A stretch of DNA of 9,246 nt from Betaproteobacteria bacterium. Its GTDB lineage: Bacteria; Pseudomonadota; Gammaproteobacteria; Burkholderiales; CANMPU01. Position numbers and translations under genes: made by a program. The notes beneath the pieces were generated by a model that searched no databases, was not told where the DNA came from, and worked only from the letters and a program-made list of their open reading frames with translations. Below, one piece after another: positions 1 through 5,408 of the stretch. The stretch covers positions 1-9,246 of the forward strand of contig CANMPU010000022.1 of assembly GCA_947499755.1 (NCBI GenBank). The letters are read 5' to 3'. Position 1 is the stretch's first letter. Each line of letters begins with the position of its first letter.

Positions 1-137
1 ACATCGACAATTTTTGCGCCGGGTGCTTCAGTTAACAATTGATAGGCTTCGTTCGGGAGCAATATTCCTTCATAAGACACCCCCGCATCTTTTGCGCGTT
101 GCTGGGCACCTTTTAAAATATTGCTGATGTGTCCCAT
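1..137 (-). CDS. Rhodanese-like domain protein, N-terminal part only
   Basis: The leftward reading frame starts at the ATG complementary to 135-137 and runs off the window after 45 codons. It begins MGHISNILKGAQQRAKD and continues with YEGILLPNEAYQLL and then AKIVDV. A short helical lead, then a [GA]xLxPxEAYxLL segment, then KLVDVR is the usual opening of small single-domain rhodanese-like proteins (sulfurtransferase fold). The catalytic-loop cysteine would lie outside the window, so activity cannot be judged. It is transcribed divergently from glnA and shares the intergenic region 138-392 with it. The ribosome binding site is weak, so the start is the likeliest one but is not proven. Rhodanese-like genes beside glnA are, to my knowledge, common in Betaproteobacteria. 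The assignment is an inference from 45 residues. Confidence 0.72.
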   Translation of the reverse strand, partial: MGHISNILKGAQQRAKDAGVSYEGILLPNEAYQLLTEAPGAKIVD

Positions 138-166
138 GTTAGATTTACCCAAGTTTGCCGAGGTTG

Positions 167-179
167 ATGATTAAATCAT
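167..179. repeat. 13-bp perfect palindrome in the rhodanese/glnA divergent region
   Basis: ATGATT-A-AATCAT is an exact inverted repeat around a single central A. It lies about 30 bp upstream of the rhodanese-like start codon and about 27 bp before the first NtrC-like site. It could be an operator for the leftward gene, but no specific regulator is recognised and AT-rich palindromes of this size can arise by chance. Confidence 0.35.
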
Positions 180-204
180 AGCCCATTTTCCTTGGGTGCA
201 GCAA

Positions 205-221
205 CGCACGATCGGGGTGCG
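205..221. promoter_or_regulatory. NtrC-like binding site 1 (upstream) for glnA
   Basis: The sequence CGCAC-N7-GTGCG is an exact inverted repeat. The core GCAC-N5-GGGTGC (206-220) matches the NtrC consensus GCAC-N5-TGGTGC at all but one defined base. It lies about 100 bp before the transcription start predicted from the sigma-54-like element. It pairs with an identical-arm site centred 30 bp downstream, close to three helical turns, which suits side-by-side binding of NtrC dimers. The assignment rests on motif and context. Confidence 0.65.
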
Positions 222-234
222 CTTTTTGCGTGAG

Positions 235-251
235 CGCACCACGGCTGTGCG
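235..251. promoter_or_regulatory. NtrC-like binding site 2 (downstream) for glnA
   Basis: This is a second exact CGCAC-N7-GTGCG inverted repeat with the same arms and the same 7-bp spacer length as the site at 205-221. The core is GCAC-N5-CTGTGC, two mismatches from the usual right half. It lies about 70 bp before the predicted start of transcription. Two phased NtrC sites upstream of glnA is the known enterobacterial arrangement. Confidence 0.6.
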
Positions 252-286
252 CACACTATTTTGTGATGCCGTTAGTTTTTTATTTG

Positions 287-301
287 TGGCACAATACGAT
301 T
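287..301 (+). promoter_or_regulatory. Candidate sigma-54 promoter of glnA (good -24, weak -12)
   Basis: TGGCAC at 287-292 is a perfect -24 element. The expected -12 GC falls at 300-301, where the sequence is TT within ACGATTTC, so the -12 half is poor. Its placement fits glnA well: about 36 bp downstream of the second NtrC-like palindrome, with a predicted leader of about 80 nt. No convincing sigma-70 promoter was seen in the interval, although TACGAT at 295-300 could act as a weak -10. Start mapping would decide. Confidence 0.45.
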
Positions 302-392
302 TCTTGTCTTATGACTCTAGGCATATTTCCTGCTCTATCGAGAATTCGTTGCGTTTTTTCATTGGTTTCTGGCTCTTTGAGGAGAATTGAAG

Positions 393-1802
393 ATGGCTGT
401 CGCAGATGTTCTAAAAATGATTAAAGAAAATGAAGCAAAATTTATCGATTATCGGTTTACCGACACGCGTGGTAAGGAGCAACATGTTTCCGTACCTGCG
501 CGTCTAGTAGACCAAGAGGTGTTTGAGAATGGCCACCCCTTTGACGGATCTTCGATCGCCGGGTGGAAGGGAATTCAAGCATCGGACATGTTACTTCTTC
601 CCGACCCTGATTCCGCGCGTATGGATCCTTTCATGGACGAGCCTACGTTACTTTTAACCTGTGATGTTATTGAGCCTGCAGATGGCAAAGGATATGACCG
701 CGATCCTCGGTCTATCGCCAAGCGTGCCGAGGTATACTTAAAGTCCTCTGGCCTAGCAGATACCGCTTACTTTGGGCCAGAGCCGGAATTTTTTGTATTT
801 GATTCGGTGCATTGGAAGGTTGATATTTCTGGCTGCATGGTCAAAATCGTATCCGAAGAAGCCGCATGGAGTTCCGAGGATGTTTTTGACGGCGGAAACA
901 TTGGTCATCGCCCTCCAGTTAAAGGCGGATATTTTCCTGTCCCCCCCGTCGATTCCCTGCAAGATATTCGTTCCGCAATGTGTCTCGCGCTCGAAGAAAT
1001 GGGCGTCGAAACAGAGGTACACCACCACGAGGTCGCGACGGCAGGACAATGCGAGATCGGGACCAAATATAATAGTCTCGTAAAGCGCGCCGATTGGAAC
1101 CAGATTCTTAAGTATGTCGTGCACAACGTTGCGCACTCTTATGGTAAGACGGCGACGTTTATGCCTAAACCCATTGTTGGCGATAACGGCTCAGGTATGC
1201 ACGTGCACCAATCGTTGTGGAAAGGCGGACAAAATCTATTTAGTGGTAACGGTTATGCAGGATTGTCTGAACTCGCACTTTATTATATCGGCGGGATTAT
1301 AAAGCATGCGCGCTCACTAAATGCGATCACCAACCCAGGTACGAATTCTTACAAGCGTCTCGTACCTGGTTTTGAGGCGCCGATTAATTTAGCGTATTCC
1401 GCGCGCAATCGTTCCGCGTCAGTCCGCATTCCCCACGTCACCAGCCCAAAAGCGCGGCGCATAGAAGTTCGATTCCCGGATCCGACGGCCAATCCTTATC
1501 TAGCATTCGCGGCGATGATGATGGCTGGCTTAGATGGAATTCAAAACAAAATTCATCCTGGCGATCCTATCGATAAAAACCTTTATGATCTTCCTCCAGA
1601 GGAAGCTAAGAAGGTGCCAAACGTATGCTCATCGCTGGAAATGGCACTCGAGTATCTGGAGAAGGACCGCGATTATCTTACCAAGGGCGGGGTGTTCTCG
1701 AACGATATGCTAGACGCCTACATCGAGTTAAAGATGGAAGAGGTTACAAGTTTCCGTATGACCACCCATCCTATCGAATTCTCGATGTATTACAGCTTGT
1801 AG
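393..1802 (+). CDS. glnA: Glutamine synthetase, type I (GSI-beta, adenylylatable)
   Basis: This cytoplasmic enzyme makes glutamine from glutamate, ammonia and ATP and is the entry point of ammonia assimilation, working as a dodecamer. The product is 469 aa, the usual length of proteobacterial GSI. Visible motifs are DGSSIAGW (51-58), the metal-ligand strand [10 protein letters not shown] (128-137), the nucleotide/glutamate segment [11 protein letters not shown] (264-274), the NRSASVRIP stretch (339-347) and [10 protein letters not shown] (361-370). The loop [10 protein letters not shown] (395-404) carries Tyr398, the counterpart of Tyr397 adenylylated by GlnE, so covalent control is expected. 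I chose the ATG at 393 because GAGGAGA (379-385) sits 7 bases before it and the product then begins [14 protein letters not shown] as in relatives. An in-frame TTG at 387 is too close to that site. Upstream are NtrC-like sites and a sigma-54-like element; downstream is a terminator. Confidence 0.98.
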   Translation: MAVADVLKMIKENEAKFIDYRFTDTRGKEQHVSVPARLVDQEVFENGHPFDGSSIAGWKGIQASDMLLLPDPDSARMDPFMDEPTLLLTCDVIEPADGKGYDRDPRSIAKRAEVYLKSSGLADTAYFGPEPEFFVFDSVHWKVDISGCMVKIVSEEAAWSSEDVFDGGNIGHRPPVKGGYFPVPPVDSLQDIRSAMCLALEEMGVETEVHHHEVATAGQCEIGTKYNSLVKRADWNQILKYVVHNVAHSYGKTATFMPKPIVGDNGSGMHVHQSLWKGGQNLFSGNGYAGLSELALYYIGGIIKHARSLNAITNPGTNSYKRLVPGFEAPINLAYSARNRSASVRIPHVTSPKARRIEVRFPDPTANPYLAFAAMMMAGLDGIQNKIHPGDPIDKNLYDLPPEEAKKVPNVCSSLEMALEYLEKDRDYLTKGGVFSNDMLDAYIELKMEEVTSFRMTTHPIEFSMYYSL

Positions 1803-1826
1803 TTCGTAGCAGCGGCATGTAGGTAT

Positions 1827-1854
1827 AAAGAGGGCGGGAAAACCGCCCTTTTTT
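1827..1854 (+). terminator. Rho-independent terminator after glnA
   Basis: AGGGCGG (1831-1837) pairs with CCGCCCT (1843-1849) around a five-base GAAAA loop. The stem can be extended by A-U and G-U pairs from 1827, and six T residues follow at 1849-1854. It starts 24 bases after the glnA stop codon. It should largely separate glnA transcription from the DUF4124-ntrBC genes, with any read-through giving a nitrogen-responsive supplement. Confidence 0.92.
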
Positions 1855-1872
1855 ATCTGGGGAAAAGAACGT

Positions 1873-1892
1873 GTTATTGGCGGTTATTGGCG
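1873..1892. repeat. Perfect tandem duplication of GTTATTGGCG
   Basis: Two exact head-to-tail copies of a 10-bp unit (1873-1882 and 1883-1892) lie between the glnA terminator and the DUF4124 gene. Ten bases is about one helical turn, so both copies would face the same side of DNA. No known regulator motif is recognised. Confidence 0.45.
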
Positions 1893-1958
1893 TTGCGAAT
1901 TTCTGTTTTCGAGCATAGACTAAAAATTGCATAAAGTGCGCTGTCAACGGTGATGGCG

Positions 1959-1972
1959 TAAAAACGTTTTTA
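1959..1972. repeat. 14-bp perfect palindrome before the DUF4124 gene
   Basis: TAAAAACGTTTTTA is exactly self-complementary and ends 17 bases before the preferred start codon of the DUF4124 gene. A DNA-binding site for a dimeric regulator is possible. As RNA it would make only a weak A-U helix with no loop, so an RNA role is less likely. Confidence 0.4.
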
Positions 1973-1989
1973 GTTCCATGAGGTTATCA

Positions 1990-2484
1990 ATGCTCACCAA
2001 AGTTTCAGCCCGAATGAAATGGATTTTAGTGTTCGCGGTGCTAGTCGCCAATTCGGCGTATGCGCAGATGTGCAAATATGTTGATGAGGACGGCCGCATA
2101 ACCTATTCGAACGTTTCTACTACGCCACCCAAAGGCGCTAAGAAGGAAAAATGTTTTGAAGCCCCGCCACTGTTAGATAGTCAGCCTAAACGACGATCGG
2201 CGAATGCAGAAACGATGTCGCAAGAGCAATTTCCCTCGGTTAACGACGATACGCAAAAACAAAGAGACGATGGACGCCGCGCGATTCTGCAAAATGAGCT
2301 GGCGCAAGAGCAATCGCAATTGGCAAGTGCGCAGCGTGCGTTGACGGAGGGCGAAGCAACGCGCCTGGGTGACGAAAAAAATTACCAAAAATATCTTGAT
2401 CGCATTCAGAAGCTTCGCGATGATGTTAACTTGCATGAAAAAAATATAAACGCTTTAAATCAAGAGCTAGCCAATCTTAAATAA
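1990..2484 (+). CDS. Secreted DUF4124 protein with C-terminal coiled coil
   Basis: This is a 164-aa exported protein of unknown function. Residues 1-25 form a signal peptide: a basic start with Lys4, Arg8 and Lys10, the hydrophobic core WILVFAVLVA, and a likely cut after NSAYA. The mature start CKYVDEDGRITYSNV (28-42) is the typical DUF4124 segment. Cys28 and Cys55 flank it and could form a disulfide. Met precedes Cys28, so there is no proper lipobox. From about residue 85 the chain is Gln-, Glu-, Lys- and Arg-rich with heptad-like Leu spacing, suggesting a coiled coil to the C-terminus. I chose the ATG at 1990 because GAGG (1980-1983) lies 6 bases before it. ATGs at 1978 and 2014 are in frame but have no ribosome binding site. 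DUF4124 genes between glnA and ntrB recur in related bacteria, but a role in nitrogen control is not shown. Confidence 0.85.
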   Translation: MLTKVSARMKWILVFAVLVANSAYAQMCKYVDEDGRITYSNVSTTPPKGAKKEKCFEAPPLLDSQPKRRSANAETMSQEQFPSVNDDTQKQRDDGRRAILQNELAQEQSQLASAQRALTEGEATRLGDEKNYQKYLDRIQKLRDDVNLHEKNINALNQELANLK

Positions 2485-2562
2485 CTGCGAATTACCGAAA
2501 ATAAATTCCTACATTCTTGGCCGCAATTTAAAAGAAGTTGTTATCGACTTAATCCGAGTGAC

Positions 2563-3645
2563 ATGTTAGAAACCGCAGTTTCCGGGCTTGAACTTATCTC
2601 TACAGCGGTCCTCCTGGTCAATGACCAACTCGTGGTCGAATATGTTAATCCCGCCGCGGAAAATGTATTCGAGCTAAGCAGCGCAATGGTTTTGGGGAAT
2701 TCACTGCAGCGCATTTTCCGAAATTTCGAATCACTTCGCAGCGCGATTTGCCATGCGCAGCAGAACCATTGCGGCTTTACCGAACACGACCTAGCGCTGA
2801 ATATTGCGGCGAATACCTTACATATGAGTTGTACCGTAACCCCCATCGAAATCAACCAGGCAAGATTCTTGCTGTTGGAGTTTAGGCCGATCTCACAGCA
2901 GCTAAAAATAGCGCGAGAAGAGAGAATGCGCGATCAAAGCGAAGCAAATCGTGAATTGATACGGAATTTGGCGCACGAAATTCGTAATCCTCTAGGGGGG
3001 ATTCGTGGCGCCGCGCAGTTGCTTGATAGGGAACTACCGCGAGCAGAATTACAAGAATATACCGGCGTGATCATAAAAGAAGCGGATCGCCTGCAATCGT
3101 TGCTAGACCGATTACTCACACCCTACCGATTACCGGTGCAGGCAGAAATGAATGTTCACGAAATTCTAGAACAGGTACGGGCGCTGGTATCGGTGGAAAA
3201 TACGAATCGCTTAGTTTTTGTTCGAGATTACGATATCAGTCTGCCCGCGCTGATTGGAGATCGCCAACAGATCAATCAAGCAATACTAAATGTAGTGCGT
3301 AACGCTGCCCAAGCGATGGAGGGTGAGGGCACAATCACGTTGATAACGCGGGTTGCGCGGCAAAAGACGTTGGGGAAAAAGCGCTATCGTCACGCTATTC
3401 TGCTCCAGATTATCGACACTGGCCCAGGAATTCCGGCGGAGATACGAGAAAAAATTTTTAATCCATTGGTATCGGGGCGCGAGGGCGGCAGCGGAATTGG
3501 GTTAACGCTGGCGCAAGCGTTTATCAATCAACACAATGGCACGATAGAATGCGAGAGCGTGTCTGGGAATACGTGCTTTAGTTTGATATTACCGCTTGCC
3601 AACGACCTAGAAACGAACGCGCCAAATGTTGCCGTATTAAATTGA
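2563..3645 (+). CDS. ntrB: Nitrogen regulation sensor histidine kinase NtrB
   Basis: This cytoplasmic kinase/phosphatase phosphorylates NtrC when nitrogen is short; in known systems the PII protein GlnB turns it toward phosphatase. The product is 360 aa, close to the usual 350-360. It has an N-terminal PAS domain (about 5-115) without membrane segments, then a dimerisation/phosphoacceptor helix with LAHEIRNPLGGIRGAAQLL (136-154), where His138 is the phosphorylated residue. The ATPase domain shows an N box (NVVRNAAQAM, 243-252), a G1 box (DTGPGIP, 285-291) and a G2 box (GGSGIGLTLA, 308-317), all intact. The ATG at 2563 is preceded by a modest CGAG motif. The gap to the DUF4124 gene is 78 bp and to ntrC 25 bp, so ntrBC form one operon. 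The synonym glnL is used in enteric bacteria. Confidence 0.96.
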   Translation: MLETAVSGLELISTAVLLVNDQLVVEYVNPAAENVFELSSAMVLGNSLQRIFRNFESLRSAICHAQQNHCGFTEHDLALNIAANTLHMSCTVTPIEINQARFLLLEFRPISQQLKIAREERMRDQSEANRELIRNLAHEIRNPLGGIRGAAQLLDRELPRAELQEYTGVIIKEADRLQSLLDRLLTPYRLPVQAEMNVHEILEQVRALVSVENTNRLVFVRDYDISLPALIGDRQQINQAILNVVRNAAQAMEGEGTITLITRVARQKTLGKKRYRHAILLQIIDTGPGIPAEIREKIFNPLVSGREGGSGIGLTLAQAFINQHNGTIECESVSGNTCFSLILPLANDLETNAPNVAVLN

Positions 3646-3670
3646 ACCTAACTACTGAGACACAGCACAA

Positions 3671-5113
3671 ATGAAATCAGTTTGGATAGTAGATGATGAC
3701 CAATCAATTCGCTGGGTGTTTGAAAAAGCGTTGGCGCGCGAAAAAATTTCATTTCAAGTCTTTTCGTCCGCAGCAGAAGTTGAGCGCCAACTTGGCAAAT
3801 CGACTCCCACGGTTATCGTTAGCGACATTAGGATGTCGGGGACATCCGGTATTGATCTCCTGAAGAAAATTAAACAACAACACCCTAAGTTGCCCGTCAT
3901 CATCATGACCGCCTATTCTGACCTGGAAAGCGCGGTAGCTGCGTTTCATGGCGGCGCTTTCGATTACCTGCCCAAACCGTTTGACGTGGAGAAGGCGTTG
4001 GATTTGATTCGTCGCATACTTAATAGTGCCGAGGTTGAGGGCAAGAGTGAATTTAGAATAGCGGAGTTGACTACAGGAATACTGGGTCAAGCTGCTGCGA
4101 TGCAAGAGGTATTTCGTGCGATTGGGCGCTTGTCTGGGTCCCACGCAACTGTGCTTATCAATGGAGAATCGGGGACCGGGAAGGAGCTCGTTGCGCGAGC
4201 ATTACATGAGCATAGCCCGCTTAGCGGAGGCCCGTTCATCGCGATAAATACCGCAGCCATTCCGAAGGAGTTGCTGGAGTCAGAATTATTTGGCCATGAG
4301 CGTGGCGCGTTTACCGGTGCGCAAGCGGCAAGGCAAGGAAGGTTTGAGCAGGCCGAGCATGGCAGCTTGTTCTTAGATGAAATAGGAGACATGCCAGCGG
4401 ACTTGCAGACGCGACTTTTACGGGTGCTTTCAGAAGGCGAATTCTATCGAGTGGGGGGGTACCAGCCCTTAAGGGCGAACGTTAGAATTATCGCGGCCAC
4501 ACACCAGGATCTAGATGAGAGGGTAAAACAGGGAATATTTCGCGAAGATTTATTTCACAGGCTAAATGTTATTCGAATTCGATTACCGGCTTTACGCGAA
4601 CGCCGCGAAGATATCCCTTTGTTGACCAGATATTTTTTACAGAAAAGTGCGAAAGATTTAAAGGTGAATGCCAAGGGTATATCAGAGCAAGCGCTGAAAT
4701 TTCTATCGACTTTAGATTTTCCTGGAAACGTGAGGCAACTCGAAAATCTTTGCCATTGGCTCACGGTCATGGCGCCTAGCGCCGAAATTGACCTGAGTGA
4801 CTTGCCCGCGGAATTGCAACAGGCGAACCGCACAAACGATGAACGCGATTGGATACGCGCATTGGCGGACACTTTGGACAAAGAGTTTCTGCGTGGCAGC
4901 AATGGGGTAATGGGAGAATATGTTAAGCATTTTGAAAAAACGCTCATCAGCAAAGCGCTACAATTTACTAGCGGCCGACGCATGGAAGCGGCAACGCTTT
5001 TAGGGCTAGGGCGAAACACCTTAACGCGAAAAATACAAGAACTGGATTTGGACAGTGATTCCACGCCTGAAACACCAGAAGTCGAGATGTTGATAACGCC
5101 CAAACAGCATTAA
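3671..5113 (+). CDS. ntrC: Nitrogen regulator NtrC, sigma-54-dependent activator
   Basis: This response regulator activates sigma-54 promoters of nitrogen genes, including glnA, after phosphorylation by NtrB. The product is 480 aa, normal for the family. The receiver domain (1-115) has the acidic pair DDD (8-10), phosphoacceptor Asp52 in VIVSDIRMSG, Thr80 and Lys102. The AAA+ domain has Walker A GESGTGKE (165-172), the sigma-54 contact loop GAFTGA (212-217), Walker B LFLDEIGD (233-240) and the RxDLFHRLNVIRI region (291-303). The C-terminal Fis-type helix-turn-helix spans about 437-458 (RRMEAATLLGLGRNTLTRKI). All catalytic positions are present. The start is ATG at 3671, with only a weak GAGA-like site upstream; translation may depend partly on ntrB, 25 bp away. 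No clear terminator follows. The synonym is glnG. Confidence 0.97.
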   Translation: MKSVWIVDDDQSIRWVFEKALAREKISFQVFSSAAEVERQLGKSTPTVIVSDIRMSGTSGIDLLKKIKQQHPKLPVIIMTAYSDLESAVAAFHGGAFDYLPKPFDVEKALDLIRRILNSAEVEGKSEFRIAELTTGILGQAAAMQEVFRAIGRLSGSHATVLINGESGTGKELVARALHEHSPLSGGPFIAINTAAIPKELLESELFGHERGAFTGAQAARQGRFEQAEHGSLFLDEIGDMPADLQTRLLRVLSEGEFYRVGGYQPLRANVRIIAATHQDLDERVKQGIFREDLFHRLNVIRIRLPALRERREDIPLLTRYFLQKSAKDLKVNAKGISEQALKFLSTLDFPGNVRQLENLCHWLTVMAPSAEIDLSDLPAELQQANRTNDERDWIRALADTLDKEFLRGSNGVMGEYVKHFEKTLISKALQFTSGRRMEAATLLGLGRNTLTRKIQELDLDSDSTPETPEVEMLITPKQH

Positions 5114-5252
5114 TTGATTGCCTTCGCGATAACTTTGTATTTCGTAACACGATTTCTTGATCGCCGAGCGCATATGGTCGAGTCCCGCGTAATGCAGGAC
5201 AGGCCAGACAGGCGCGAGGTCATCAGTTATTCTTCGTCCAAGCGCAATAAAA

Positions 5253-5282
5253 TTGACAGATGAAAACAAAAAATGGCAGAAT
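5253..5282 (+). promoter_or_regulatory. Candidate sigma-70 promoter for the synthetase/ABC transporter block
   Basis: TTGACA (5253-5258) is a perfect -35 hexamer. CAGAAT (5277-5282), 18 bp away, matches the -10 consensus at four of six bases. The predicted start near 5289 would give a leader of about 120 nt containing the palindrome at 5334-5345. TGGCA at 5274-5278 also resembles a sigma-54 -24 element, but the -12 position reads GG instead of GC, so I prefer sigma-70. Confidence 0.5.
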
Positions 5283-5333
5283 TCCTGGGCTTAAGTTAAC
5301 GCCGCGCGCAAATTAACAGGCTGCGTAGAGGTA

Positions 5334-5345
5334 AGCCGGTCGGCT
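5334..5345. promoter_or_regulatory. Candidate operator palindrome in the synthetase leader
   Basis: AGCCG-GT-CGGCT is an inverted repeat with 5-bp arms. The overlapping sequence CCGGT (5336-5340) can alternatively pair with ACCGG (5351-5355), so two mutually exclusive short stems are possible. There is no T run, so this is not a terminator. It lies about 50 bases downstream of the predicted transcription start, where a repressor could act as a roadblock. The regulator is unknown. Confidence 0.3.
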
Positions 5346-5385
5346 AAGAAACCGGAATTAAAAAGTAAACGTCTCCCAAAATATA

Positions 5386-5394
5386 GAAGAAAGG
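5386..5394 (+). promoter_or_regulatory. Ribosome binding site that leaves the synthetase start ambiguous
   Basis: The purine run AGAAGAAAGG ends at 5394. An in-frame TTG at 5397 follows after only two bases, too near for normal initiation. The in-frame ATG at 5409 is 14 bases away, rather far. I favour the ATG because the extra MRYQ adds nothing conserved, but the spacing is unusual. Confidence 0.45.
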
Positions 5395-5408
5395 CATTGC
5401 GGTATCAA

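Larger units (their letters stand above)
5114..5408. other. Non-coding region between ntrC and the acyl-CoA synthetase
   Basis: This interval of about 295 bp has no convincing gene. A leftward frame (5021-5269) overlaps the ntrC end and has no family features or ribosome binding site. What can be seen is a 7-bp direct repeat GACAGGC at 5198-5204 and 5207-5213, a sigma-70-like promoter at 5253-5282, a palindrome at 5334-5345 and a purine-rich ribosome binding site at 5386-5394. No strong hairpin plus T run follows ntrC, so the end of the ntrBC transcript is not resolved here. Confidence 0.6.

Noticed and set aside
216..240. GGTGCGC...GCGCACC hairpin upstream of glnA
   Set aside because: The two arms are the facing halves of the two adjacent NtrC-like palindromes, and there is no T run, so it is a by-product of tandem sites and not a terminator.
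387..392. TTG at 387 as the glnA start
   Set aside because: It would sit only one base after the GAGGAGA ribosome binding site and would add residues absent from other GlnA proteins; the ATG at 393 fits both.
1879..1892. Sigma-54-like GG...GC in the GTTATTGGCG tandem repeat
   Set aside because: The GG and GC are separated by nine bases instead of ten, and the rest of both elements does not match.
4555..5103. Leftward 182-codon open frame opposite ntrC
   Set aside because: It lies wholly antisense to an intact ntrC AAA+ and DNA-binding region, has a low-complexity Ser/Arg-rich product with no family features, and has no good ribosome binding site.
5021..5269. Leftward 82-codon frame in the ntrC-synthetase gap
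   Set aside because: It overlaps the ntrC 3' end, has no recognisable domain, and has no Shine-Dalgarno-like site before its start.
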